Below, in pieces: positions 12,101-21,569 of a stretch of 64,000 nt of DNA (its first letter is position 1; every line of letters starts with the position of its first letter). The translations under genes were made by a program, and so were the position numbers. The notes below the pieces were generated by a model, which was not told the origin of the DNA, ran no database searches, and was given only the letters and a program-made list of their open reading frames with translations. The stretch comes from Endomychus coccineus (Eukaryota; Arthropoda; Insecta; Coleoptera; Endomychidae), in assembly GCA_958510875.1 (NCBI GenBank), contig OY294070.1:119020703-119084702 (forward strand). Reading direction: 5' to 3'.

Positions 12101-15100
12101 TGGGCAGGAGATGAAGCACGGTACAGTTTCGATAGAATAGGGTGGGGTTTGACTTCTTCCTTTATCAGACGTCCTTGCGTGCGGAAAATTGTGTAGAAGG
12201 CGGGGAGAAAATTTCTATATCAAAACAAAAACAATGTTAGTGTTCCGCTAATTTCAAATTAGATAACTTGATCTAACTTGACTGCAGAAATAACAAATAC
12301 GACACTCACGGTTTTTTAGCATTGGACTTCATACTATTAACATCGATTTTTAGATCGTGCATGATAATATGATATAGAAATTTTCCGATAGTTTGCAAAG
12401 CTGTGGGCACCCATTCTTGATGATCCATGGCTAAGGTTGCACCTTCTAGTTTATATTTGTGTTCGATCCATTGCCATCTCTGTCGGGGGTTTAGGAAATT
12501 TTGTTCTTTTGGTAAAACATCGAGTTTGGCATGTGAGCGTGCAAAATCTATGCAATAGTCGTTGTGGATATTGGATATCTGTAAATGAATCGAATGATTC
12601 AATCTAGATGAGTTGGAAATGAAGCTCAGATTGGCACATTTGCCAATACACAACAAATTCAAGCTTCTACAAATTTATATATTATCCCATTTTATTGCTA
12701 AGATAAATTCTAAACTGGTTGGTTTTAACATGTTATTTTTTGAATTTTAAACATTTTGCATGAGAATTATGTAAAACATACATTTTTATAAGGGTTGCTT
12801 GTAGGACCTGGGGGCCAATTCTTGAATCTCTAATAAAATGAGTCGAATGCGAAATTTGTCAGCGCATTTGTCGATCGCTTTTACAAAAAGCTATTCTTGA
12901 CTGTGCACATTCGACTTTTTATCTCGCACGCCACAATGTGACAACGTTGTAATTTTGCAACATTTATGCAACACAAGTTGCAAGGCTTGAACTGGAATTA
13001 CTGAAAGTGAGGTTAGATGTGAAGCTTGAACTTGGAGAAGAGCAAAATGGACAAATATGGCCTTAGCATTTGAAGGAAATACTTGTCTTGCTATTCCTGT
13101 TGTGGGGCGACATTTTCCAAATATCTATTGCCACGACAAACGCTTTAATATTGTTCATAATAAGTTCAAGTTATTAACAATAGTTTGAAAAATCTTGGCT
13201 TCCGGATGAATTCCGCGTCACAATAGCTCGACTTGATGTCGACGTTTCGCCAACCATTACAGGTGGCATCTTCAGGGCAGACTTGAGGCTTGAACTGAAA
13301 CTGATGGTTGGCGAAAGGTCGGCATCAAGTCGAGTTATTGTAACGCTCACCATTTTCAAAACAATCGGTAAACAATTACAGAAATTAAATATTTCACTAG
13401 CCAAATTGAAGTGTAAATTCATACCAACTATTGATTTTTTGTGGTGATGCAGATATTTTTCTTTTATGTGTCAGGCATAATAACACGTACTTCGCAATAC
13501 TTTTTAGATCATTTAATCTACAATAGCAATGGTATATTGAGGAAGTAGAAAGTTTCATCACGCTTTTTGTCGCCATGACAGCTGTCACGTGGTGGTGACA
13601 CCTCCACGAAGCAGCCTGTACCTTTGGTCCACCATGACAGCTGCCACGTAGTGGTGACATCTTCACGAAGCAGTCTGTACCTTTGGCCCACCATGACAGC
13701 TGTCACGTGTTAGTCGCGTGACCCTGTACATGTGACACACTTTTTATACACACCCTGTATACTCTTTACAAGTACTATCCTTATCTCACACACCTTATCA
13801 CCTACATCCTTTTCTTATCACATGCATCCTTTCAAAACTGATAAGGACAAGCTCACACCGGACGCACATCGACAGCTAGACCGGAAGTGGAGACCGGATA
13901 TCCTGAGCCCCAAGTAGCGGTGTTCATCTGCTTTGGTCAAGGGTGGTTGTGGAATCTAAAACGTGTGTCTTACTTTAGGTTATCAAAACTTGTGTCAAAT
14001 TAATTAATTTGAAGTTTCTAAAAGTGAGAAATTTCGCAATTTTATACGAATGTTTTAGCACTCAGAAGTCTCTAGCGCTTTAGACTCCGGAATTTGCACG
14101 TGGCCTATCGAAATTAGAAGGTTCGAATTGTATAAAAACACAATTGCATGAACGCCAGACGTCCTATGTAATTAGCTACGAACGTAATCATTTTGACATA
14201 TGCCTCGAGGAGCTCGCTACGCGACAGTTAGAGTTTATACTTTTTACCTCGATCTTGTTAATTCAGGGCCGTTTTATGCCCCGTGTAGCCGGCGTCAGTT
14301 GTAATAAAGTGTTTTCGGCTATAGGCCGCTAGCTTTTAACCGCTTTTGGGTATATTTTAGTAGCTAGAAAATTCCCTTTGGTACGTCGCACGTTAGACGC
14401 GCGTAGCTGAGACCTGAGAGTACCTGTTTCTATTCTAATTAAATTTTCCTATTTAATCGACATTTTGGGGTCCGAGACTATGCTAACTAACGACATGGAG
14501 CGAAAACCGCATGCGAAAAGTCCTCGTAAGGACGTTCTACGTTCCGAAGATTTGCACTTTTCTAACTCGCGAGCTACGCGCTCCTCACGTGAACGTCATT
14601 TGATTTATCGAAAATTAACCAATTTAAAACAGTTTTCGACCCCGTTTGTGGCTATTGCGACCTTGTAAAAGGTTCAAAGCTAACATTTCGTTTTACATTC
14701 CACAACCACCCTTGACCAAGATAACTTTTAATTTGTAGTTCATTATTGTTTTACAACTGAAATAAATAGGTATGAAATTTGTAGGCTATGATGATGTCAG
14801 TGTGACAGTGACATAATTATTTCAAACGTAAAGTAAGACACACGTTTTAGATTCCACAACCACCCTTGACCAAGATAATTTTTGATATCTCGGTACTATT
14901 GTTTTTCAACCAGAACAAAATATATAATTTCATATTTGATTATTGTTGGCATTAAAAAAATATTAAGTACTTAAATTATTTACTTTATATTATAAAGGAA
15001 GAATATAAGTTGTAAAATTGTAATTATGTGAAATATACAAGTACACAAAATTGCTAAATGGAAACTTTTGTAAAAAAGGAAAATGTGAATGTAAAATAAA

Positions 15101-18100
15101 TGACTTACCTTTTCTAAAACTCCTGTCTTTTGTTTCCTCAACACTTTGTACTTTCCGTAAACCTTCGATCCTAAATCTTTGTACAACATATTAACTGTCG
15201 GGCTATAAGTTTCAGAACCTTCGGCGAGCTTTGTCGCTTCATCAACAATGATCGCCACAAAATCTTTAATTGGTATACACTTCATATAAATATCAGCATT
15301 CGCAGAGCTTTTCTTTGCACGAAGAGCAGTCAAGTCTCTGTTAAATGCTTCAGTTGCACAATTTTCCCAATTTTGGTATAAAGCCGACAACGATTGGCGA
15401 TATTTTAGTATTTCTTCTGTGGGTTCTTCTTTCAATTCTATACTGTTGACCTGTAATATAATAATTTTGAACAAACGGGCCAAATAACAATTGTTTTATA
15501 AAATTTATTTTGTTCAATTCAATTGTTCAACAAAAACGATTCATACTATTTTTTGGTTTCTTGCATTTTATAAATGTATTCCACATTTAGTCCAAGCAAT
15601 AGACAGAAGTGCGTGCAGAAATTAATACCTGGAAAAAAAATATGAGCGTATAGGAAATTAAATGGTGAGTTTCTGTTATGCAACTCGATCCGAAATGGCG
15701 AACATAACCTATAAAAATGGCAATGTTGCAAATAGCGGTTTTTCTTAAATTTGTAAAAAAAACTATAGCTCGGATCGAAAAAAGTTAAATAACAAAGTTG
15801 TAGGTATCAATAGATCTATCGATTTCCTGTCATAATAATTATCGATATGTTGCATACTTTTCGAGCTATATTGAAAAAACCGGTAAAAATCGGGGTATCG
15901 AGAAGTCGTCAACTATTACGTTTCCATACATAGCCCATGGCAAGCTTAAAAAGTGATTTTTTTTTAAATCCCAAATATTAATAACTTTTCGAAATAATCG
16001 GTTTTTCAAAAAAAAGGCGTTCTCATAAATTGACTAGATATTCTCAGCGGATCGTGCTAGAGTAACGATTCTAGTCTTATTTCCTTCTGAAGAGTTGTGC
16101 TATAATGTTATTAAAGAAATATAGCGATTTTTTGAATTTTGAGGATAAAAATGATTTTGAAAAAATTGCACCTTTTTTGAACATGTTTTTTTTAGATAAG
16201 TTTTACAATTTTTATTTTAGGGAAATATCTTTGACGGAAATCGATTCCTGACATTTTTTCACGAGTTACCAAAAAAAATGTTTCATCTACGACCTTCTGA
16301 ACCAGAGATAATTTTTTTATTTCAAAAAAATCTGTAAGACGCAATAAACATTTATATACGTTGCGATGAGTTATCCGTAACCCACTCTGCGGTATTTTAA
16401 CTCGTTCCCCTTACTCTCCTACAACCGCGCGCTTCGATGACCGCTTGTAACCATAGAGGTCACATAGTACTCTATTAATAATAAAAATAAGTGAAATTTT
16501 AATAAATATAGTGTAATATTAATAAATAAAAGTACTATATTAATAATAAAAACTTGTGTTGTTTTAACAAATAGTATAAATAATGGTGAATGCTTGTTGT
16601 ATTTGCAAACAAATAGCAGAACCACTTGTAAAAAGAGGTTTGCATATGTATGTATATGTTTTTTTTTCCATTATTAGAGTTGTTGTTAATGAGATTAACA
16701 TTGCAATCACCAATACATGTAATATATTGGGAATTTAGAGTAATAAGAGATAGAGTATCCTAAAGTTCATTCAAAAATACCTCCAAGTTGTGATTAGGTA
16801 TATAGTACTCCTAATGCAATATTATCTCCCTTACATAACCTTATATTTATCCTATCTGTTCAATACCGTTGCCAGAAGTAATTAGAAATGAATTTAGATA
16901 CTGTTTAATGTAAATGCACAAACTTCCTCCTCTAGAACCACGATCACGTCTATAAAGAGAATAATTATCAATTCGTAAAATTTTATCATTGATTTCATTG
17001 TTTAACCAAGCTTCAGTACAGCAGAAAATATCGTATTCATTATCAATTATATAAAACTTGAGATCATGAAATGTTGGTGCAACGGAATTGAAATGAAGAT
17101 AACGTTGAGACCAAACTTCTTTAGTAAACCACGAAGTTTTTATTCTTCCATCTGCATATTTCATAATAATACATGCATAATAGTTAAAACTGTTAAAAGG
17201 TAACGCTCGAACGTTACCTTATAATGTCCGCGGAGTGGGGAACGGATTAGTTTTTGAAACCTTCTCGCGTTAAGACGGGACTTTACTCCTCTATACTACC
17301 AGGACATCAAAAAGTATCTTGGTTAAGGGTGGTTGTGGAATCTAAAACGTGTGTCTTTACTTGTGTCAAATTAATTAATTTTCTAAAAGTGCGAAATTTC
17401 GCAATTTTATACGAACGTTATAACACTCAGAAGTCTCTAGCGCTTCAAACTCCGGGATTTTCACTTGGTCTATCGAAATTAGAAGGTTCGAATTATCTAA
17501 AAACATAATTGCATGAACGCCAGACGTCCTATGTAATTAGCTACGAACGAAATCCCTCGAGAAGCTCGCTACGCGTCAGTTGAGACCTGAGAGTACCTGC
17601 TTCTATTTTAATTAAATTTTCCTATTTAAACGGAATTTTTGGAAAAAGAAGGGCCGTCGGGTGCGTATCGCGACTAAATCTAACTACATGGAGCGAAAAC
17701 GGTACGCAAAAAGCCCTCGTAAAGAAGTTCTATGTTCCTAACTTTTGCAATTTTCCAACTCGCGAGCTACGGGCTTCTCACGTGAACGTCATTCCATTTA
17801 TCGAAAATCAACTATTTTAAAAACGTTTTCGACCCGGTTTGTGGCTATCCCGACCTTTTGAAAGGTTCAAAGTTATCATTTCTACAATTTTTATTACTAT
17901 ATTAATTTGGTGCGCTAGCTGGTGGCTGAGCGAGGGACTACGAGTTTGGCGAAGCGTAAGAGACCCATCTTAGACATACCAGTTCCCAGACCTGTATGTA
18001 CGACCGTGGTCTTGATTGGCTGGATAATAAACAATAGATTTGACAGATGCAGCCTAAATAACATGGCTGCCATGAATTGTCAAAATCTACCCGTCCCTAT

Positions 18101-19943
18101 TGGAAAACCCCTTATTTGATATCTGCAACTTTCTCATTTAACTTTTTTCGATCCGAGCTATCGTTTTTTACTTATTCAAGAAACCGATTTTTGCAACTTT
18201 GCTAATTTTTTAGGTTATGTTCGCCATTTCGGATCGAGTTGCATGAAACAAAAACTCACCTTTAAATTTAATTTCCTATACGCTTATATTTTTTTTTCCA
18301 GGTATTAATTTCTGCAAATTTAACATTAGGCTATCATCTATTGCTTGGACTAATTTTAAAGAAAATATTTGCTCTCACCCTAGTATAGTTGGTTGTCTCC
18401 AACTTGATTTGCTTTGCCAATTGAGATTTCATGAGAGTCGGTGTGAATATCCCACCCTTTCCTGAATTAACAGTCTGCAGTGGTGCCAATTGTTTCCTGT
18501 GATTCAGCGAGTCAACTAGTCTATTGTCATATTGTATATTTGGTATCACATTTTTAGACTCAAACTGAGGATCATAACTTTTCATAGCCAATAATACTTT
18601 CTCCCTTTGATCACTCAAAAATGCACCTTTGTTTAAAATATCATTGAAAGTGAGCTTTTGATGAAAGGCTTTTTTAGCATAGATTCGAATAAACTTTAAA
18701 TAACTATTTTCAACATTAATCCTTCCTAGACAATCGAAAATGGCAATGTAACTTTGAATATTCATTTCAACATTTTCTTCTTCAATAATACTGATCATTT
18801 CAGAAATTTTTGTGAAATTTCCTTTCTCGGCATATCCTTTCAAAATTCCATTGTAAACATTTATGTCTTTGACGGGCAGAAGTTTACAGTTTTTTCTAAA
18901 ATTGGAACGATGAAAATTTAAAGCGTTGGTTCCTCTATGTGGCATTTTCAAGAATGCACACACTTCTACATAAGATGCCAGTGATTTATGTATCATTTCT
19001 TGCCGAGCTTTTTGGTCAATGATTTTATTCATTTGTTTAATAACTTTACTTGCTTCAGTTGTTCCTTCTGCTGATGCTTGTTCTGGTAGTTCTATATGAT
19101 CTTCAACAGTTTCAGTATCTTCTTCAACAGTTTCTGGTTGGAATGCACTTGTGGAAATACTGCAAAAATTGAGATTGCCAAACTTTACTTGGTACAGAAG
19201 AGTTCAATAGGATACTTACCTAGGTAAGAAATCATTTTCCCTTTCAATAATCGTTGCTATGTCGGGAATAAAATTATTATTTACTAAGAAATCTTGCTTT
19301 TCTTGTTGTTGCAAATTACCTAAGTCTTCACTCAACGGTATAGTAGGTGTACTGAATCCAGCAATTATTCTTCGATCACTAACTGGTAAATTAGAGAAGG
19401 AATCGTTTCCTTCCAGTATATGACTAATCACAGTTAAATTATTATATGTGTGTTCCTCTACATGGAATTTATCAGTTGATGGGCTTCCCAATTTATAAAA
19501 TTCATGTAAATTCAAGTTCCCATCTACTAATAATTTGAAGTCATTTGAATTTAATTTGTGGATAGATGCTTTTTGTTCCGTTGTCGTTTTATCTGTAACT
19601 AATATGAAGAAATTAAACTTTGTAATAGTTAACTAGAGAGTTTACCTACCTACTAATAACTCTGCATAATTTCGCATTTTTTTCTTACGGGTTCTATACT
19701 TCTTTTGTGTTACTACCGGATTCAAAACAGTCGATCTGTTTCTTATAGGAACTAAAACAATACATTTTGAATTTACTTACTTCATAATCTGTCTATTTAT
19801 TTACCTGCATTATAATTATTAAGTATTTTACATAAACTACATGACCCGGAAGGGATTGAATCGATGACTCCACTGTTAATATCGAAGGACACATTAAATA
19901 ATGATGGGGAATGTGCTCTTCTAAGTTTAAGCAATCTATACAT
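3010..19943 (-). CDS. POLRMT: Mitochondrial DNA-directed RNA polymerase, 3' end missing
   Basis: Single-subunit, T7-type RNA polymerase that transcribes mitochondrial DNA in the matrix and makes primers for its replication. Eleven exons join without a phase conflict: 19943-19805, 19751-19650, 19592-19220, 19159-18379, 15450-15109, 12578-12310, 12214-11857, 8344-8144, 8087-7873, 3581-3233 and 3181-3010. They give 1100 residues. Residues 1-15 ([14 protein letters not shown]...) are basic and acid-free, as in a mitochondrial presequence. A PPR region falls around residues 250-350. The polymerase core includes [20 protein letters not shown], motif A in [16 protein letters not shown], and the O-helix [20 protein letters not shown]. 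Human POLRMT is about 1230 residues, so roughly the last 190, including motif C, should lie beyond position 1. The start was chosen because it is in frame with the splice chain and gives the presequence; an upstream ATG opens a three-codon uORF. Confidence 0.96.
3233..3581 (-). CDS. POLRMT: POLRMT exon 10: motif A
   Basis: Encodes residues 927-1043. It includes [34 protein letters not shown] and [18 protein letters not shown]. The aspartate in HQDGS is the motif A metal-binding catalytic residue by family comparison. The acceptor is ttctgcag and the donor CTAGAG|gtaact. The high local GC content fits coding sequence within an AT-rich region. Confidence 0.97.
3961..4018. repeat. Perfect 16-bp inverted repeat
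   Basis: TCCGCGATCATGGTTC at 3961-3976 is exactly complementary to 4003-4018, with a 26-base spacer. It could form a hairpin in the POLRMT intron transcript. No transposon context is evident. Confidence 0.8.
6130..7190. mobile_element. 1.06-kb palindromic (foldback) element
   Basis: Sequence from about 6130-6525 is repeated in inverted orientation at about 6735-7190. Matching landmarks, with their complements in the other arm, are GATTTACCATTTTCG, TCTGACATAAAGTTGGCC, the GAGTGGAGTTTTCCAGCC block and the CAATCAATTTTATTTTTTTTGC block. A 200-base AT-rich loop separates the arms. No transposase is present. It sits in the 4.3-kb POLRMT intron and is probably a long-inverted-repeat non-autonomous element. 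Confidence 0.75.
7873..8087 (-). CDS. POLRMT: POLRMT exon 9: DFRGR motif
   Basis: Encodes residues 856-927: [20 protein letters not shown], then [20 protein letters not shown] and [18 protein letters not shown]. This is one of the most conserved blocks of the T7-like polymerases; DFRGR helps organise the template and active site. The donor GATAG|gtgagt leaves two bases of an arginine codon. A 4.3-kb intron follows. Confidence 0.96.
8144..8344 (-). CDS. POLRMT: POLRMT exon 8
   Basis: Encodes residues 789-855 in phase 0 at both ends. A proline-rich insert ([20 protein letters not shown]) precedes the conserved helix [17 protein letters not shown], which corresponds to the family's LYRLSLAxH segment. 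The acceptor is attgtag and the donor AATCAT|gtaagt. Confidence 0.94.
8672..11545. repeat. 281-bp tandem satellite, about ten units, in a POLRMT intron
   Basis: The landmark GTTAGGTTCTC occurs at 8766, 9059, 9340, 9619, 9899, 10180, 10461, 10742, 11023 and 11305. Spacings are 293, 281, 279, 280, 281, 281, 281, 281 and 282. The inner units are almost identical, while the outer ones at both ends are diverged. Two sub-types are visible: TAGAGGTTAGG...CTCTATTGTTT and TATAGGTTAGG...CTCCATTTTTT. Three consecutive units (9899, 10180, 10461) share the second type. There is no conserved reading frame. The array fills most of the intron between exons 7 and 8. Confidence 0.95.
11857..12214 (-). CDS. POLRMT: POLRMT exon 7
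   Basis: Encodes residues 669-788. It carries the conserved [19 protein letters not shown] block shared with animal POLRMT (LCPPxPWTS). This is followed by [20 protein letters not shown], which matches the family pattern LDxLxQLGxxxWxVNxxxLD. The acceptor is gatatag and the donor TTAAAG|gtagga. The next intron holds the 281-bp satellite. Confidence 0.95.
12310..12578 (-). CDS. POLRMT: POLRMT exon 6
   Basis: Encodes residues 580-669, the start of the polymerase N-terminal subdomain (for example [19 protein letters not shown]). The donor AACC|gtgagt leaves two bases of a proline codon that exon 7 completes. The acceptor is tttacag. Confidence 0.9.
13190..13365. mobile_element. Penelope-like element 3' tail fragments
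   Basis: Two inverted pieces share the signature GGCATCAAGTCGAG and AACCATTACAGGTGGCATC (13190-13300 and 13305-13350). The same signature follows the GIY-YIG coding pieces at 30310-30430 and 37150-37255, so it belongs to the 3' end of that element family. No coding sequence remains here. Confidence 0.6.
13573..13745. repeat. 59-bp minisatellite, three units
   Basis: Units start at 13573, 13632 and 13691 with CCATGACAGCTG and continue through a CACGTGGTGGTGACA-like block and CACGAAGCAG to CTGTACCTTTGG. Each unit carries CAGCTG and CACGT-type E-box words, but I have no evidence that they bind anything. It lies in the POLRMT intron between exons 5 and 6. Confidence 0.8.
13934..14872. mobile_element. 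939-bp element with perfect 44-bp terminal inverted repeats
   Basis: The first 44 bases (13934-13977, starting TGGTCAAGGGTGGTTGTGGA) are the exact reverse complement of 14829-14872. No transposase is encoded, so the element is probably non-autonomous. Perfect TIRs suggest relatively recent movement. A third, truncated right end occurs inside at 14698-14722 with related downstream sequence, indicating a local duplication or nested copy. A related, one-ended copy lies at 17319-17900. Confidence 0.75.
15109..15450 (-). CDS. POLRMT: POLRMT exon 5: end of the N-terminal domain
   Basis: Encodes residues 466-579 in phase 0 at both ends (acceptor attacag, donor AAAAG|gtaagt). It is rich in charged helices ([20 protein letters not shown]) and belongs to the segment joining the PPR region to the polymerase domain. 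The acceptor side abuts the 2.9-kb intron filled by the long-TIR element. Confidence 0.9.
16850..17164 (-). pseudogene. LINE endonuclease-domain fragment
   Basis: The minus-strand reading contains [20 protein letters not shown] and [20 protein letters not shown]. These match the apurinic/apyrimidinic-type endonuclease domain of insect non-LTR retrotransposons, including the catalytic-region pattern TExWL and the RRDR...GGG/GGS segment. Only about 100 residues remain and no reverse transcriptase is attached. Confidence 0.75.
17319..17900. mobile_element. Truncated copy of the 13934-14872 element
   Basis: From GGTTAAGGGTGGTTGTGGAA the sequence follows the 13934 element through ACTCAGAAGTCTCTAGCGC, GCATGAACGCCAGACGTCC and the end block ending AAAGGTTCAAAG, with deletions. 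The right terminal repeat is missing. Confidence 0.7.
17905..18020. repeat. Partial copy of the 20310-20582 MITE
   Basis: GGTGGCTGAGCGAGGGACTA and CCCAGACCTGTATGTACGAC also occur in and next to the element at 20310-20582. The central part is shortened. It has no coding potential. Confidence 0.6.
18379..19159 (-). CDS. POLRMT: POLRMT exon 4: PPR region
   Basis: Encodes residues 205-465. An acidic tract ([16 protein letters not shown]) comes first. A helical-repeat segment then contains [19 protein letters not shown] and [15 protein letters not shown], which match the pentatricopeptide pattern found in POLRMT. The donor is AGG|gtgaga. A long-TIR transposon arm begins about 30 bases into the intron that follows. 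Confidence 0.93.
19220..19592 (-). CDS. POLRMT: POLRMT exon 3: N-terminal extension
   Basis: Encodes residues 81-204. The acceptor is ttacag|AT and the donor CCTAG|gtaagt. The sequence is polar and poorly conserved (for example [17 protein letters not shown]). This is expected of the N-terminal extension, which is the fastest-evolving part of the protein. Confidence 0.85.
19650..19751 (-). CDS. POLRMT: POLRMT exon 2
   Basis: Encodes residues 47-80. The acceptor is ttgttttag and the donor GTAG|gtaggt. It contains a very basic run ([17 protein letters not shown]) typical of the linker after the presequence. A second possible GT four bases downstream would put a stop at the junction, so the first donor was chosen. 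Confidence 0.85.
19805..19943 (-). CDS. POLRMT: POLRMT exon 1: start codon and targeting peptide
   Basis: Encodes residues 1-46 plus one base. The N-terminus [14 protein letters not shown] has five basic and no acidic residues in its first 15, as in a mitochondrial presequence. The donor is GCAG|gtaaat. A CxxC pair (SCSLCK) occurs near residue 40. The 5' leader contains a minimal uORF, ATG-TTC-TCG-TAG, about 30 bases upstream, which could modestly damp translation. Confidence 0.85.
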
Positions 19944-20309
19944 CTTCACAGATAGTCTCAAATTCTACGAGAACATTTTACAATTCGAATTTATTTAAAG
20001 TTTGACGTTCACATGGTTCTTAAAACCGCCATTATATAAGTTAGGTTGCAGACACTGAACTCAAAGTTAATGATTTTAGTTGTTCTGTGAGCAATACCAA
20101 AGACACATGGGGACATGGTCTCTTTCTTCTTCTTTTTCCGTGAGCCGGCCCTCGCCTAAATATATTTTAAATTTTAGTATGGCAATATTTTCCAGTGGTT
20201 TAAATTGACTGATTACTTTATTTGTAATGCACTAATTTTCTAGTGGTCTACTATTTATATAACCGCGATATTCCAAGATGAATGTTGGGTGTTCTCATAT
20301 TTAATAGAT

Positions 20310-20582
20310 GTATGGTTGTGGCCACGGTCGTATATACAGGTCTGGGAACTCGAAGCTGTTTCCTATGTGAGAAGTAAGTCCGCTAAGCGTGATCTATTGC
20401 GTAGTACCAAAAAGGTGGCGCATGAGTCGAGGAATGTTCTCTGGCACGTATACGACCGTGTTTGAATGATATGGCGACATCCTGACAACATTTTAATCCA
20501 TGCGCCAGCTGGTGGCTGAGCGAGGGACTACGAGCTTGGCTACATTTAAGAGACTGTATATACGACCGTGGTTGTGGCCTAT
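20310..20582. mobile_element. MITE about 370 bp upstream of the POLRMT start
   Basis: GGTTGTGGCCACGGTCGTATATACAG-like sequence at the left end is mirrored by CTGTATATACGACCGTGGTT at the right, giving a TIR of about 25 bp around a 200-base interior. An internal third copy of the TATACGACCGTG word lies near 20447. The element is close enough to the POLRMT promoter region to affect it, but that is inference. Confidence 0.6.
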
Positions 20583-20989
20583 GAGGGTTCTTGTTCTGTA
20601 CTCTGTAGCTAAAGCATAGAGCATAGATCATTATGTAATAAACGTGATATATTTGTGGACACGAGTTGACTGGTGATGCAATGCAACTGGATCTGTTTGA
20701 ATTCTAGCGGGGATTTTGAATTCTAGCGGGGATGTTGAATTCCTCATCAAACATGAGTGTGAGGCTGAAACCGCCGAAAAGATTGATAAAGGATTATTCA
20801 CCAACATCTGCATAACTTGAATCAGCTGTAGCTGTAGCGTACTTGACTGCAGGGCCGTGCGCAGGATTTGTCCACAGTTTATTACTAGCAATTGAAAAAT
20901 GTCGGTTTGTTTTCATAAAATACAAAGGGGTTTCTCGGTTGGCTCGAAACCCTAAAATTCAAAGACTATTATATGGAAACCTCGTTTAC

Positions 20990-21155
20990 GAAGTTTGCCA
21001 AGCTCGAGACCTGACGAACTTGTTTCTACCGGACATACTTTTTCTATCCAACGGCGAATTAGTGGAACATTCAATCGCTGACTCCCACGATGTTTTACTA
21101 ACATCATAGGTTTACCTCTCGTGTATAGTCAAAATAGAAAAAAAAGGAGAATTTT
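20990..21155 (+). pseudogene. Small 3' fragment of LINE family A
   Basis: The block AGCTCGAGACCTGACGAACT, followed by a TTCTACCGGACATACTTTTT-like and a TCTCGTGTATAGTCAAA segment, matches the 3' ends of the LINE copies at 35836-36060 and 46190-46380. Only the 3' terminal 150 bases remain. Confidence 0.6.
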
Positions 21156-21337
21156 TTTAAATAATTGAAAACGAGTTTACACTCCAAACCTTGATGCAGT
21201 AACCTGACATGTATCGATTGCACAGCAATATCGTTAGACGAATATATAACTGTAATACGTGGCTCAAGCGTATTGTTCATTTATTTATTAACACACTTTG
21301 TAGTTTCGTAAAGTATTCTATTTAGGAGCGTTCTCTA

Positions 21338-21562
21338 CTCAAAGAGGTCTATGTATAGAGTAGACAAGTAGTGTGTTAAGCATAGGAAAGCGCTGTTAAC
21401 TGGTCGGACATTCTGTCCTTCTCGCACATGTAGTGTGCTCGTAGTGCGCTCTCACTCGCACGGTGTCCCCTTCTATCAAAAGAGTATAAGAATACAAGTA
21501 TGTCGTTCAAGTTTCCAGTGAAAGGCTTAGTTGTCTACTCTATATATAGATCTCTTTGTCTC
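21338..21562. mobile_element. Short element with about 27-bp inverted ends
   Basis: AAGAGGTCTATGTATAGAGT at 21341 is complementary, with few mismatches, to ACTCTATATATAGATCTCTT at 21538. The 170-base interior is non-coding and relatively GC-rich. It is probably a MITE. Confidence 0.45.
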
Positions 21563-21569
21563 CACTCGC

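Larger units (their letters stand above)
15570..18350. mobile_element. 2.8-kb composite flanked by about 230-bp inverted repeats
   Basis: The segment near 15570-15800 (with TAGTCCAAGCAATAG, GAAATTAATACCTGG, CAACTCGATCCGAAATGGCG) is repeated in inverted form near 18120-18350. Inside are a LINE endonuclease fragment, a copy of the 13934-type element and a MITE copy, so other elements seem to have accumulated in it. It occupies nearly the whole intron between POLRMT exons 4 and 5; one end is about 30 bases from the exon 4 donor. Confidence 0.65.

Noticed and set aside
12810..13190. Possible Harbinger-type end (GGGGGCCAATTCTTGAATC) and following readings
   Set aside because: No matching opposite end or nuclease domain was found.
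13397..13706. Overlapping minus-strand frames of 60-90 residues
   Set aside because: They arise from the 59-bp minisatellite and Penelope tail; the repeated residues reflect the repeat, not a protein.
16582..16740. Plus-strand [19 protein letters not shown] start, considered as a zinc-finger (THAP-like) transposase start
   Set aside because: Too short, lacks the required C-x-C-H pattern, and breaks off at once.
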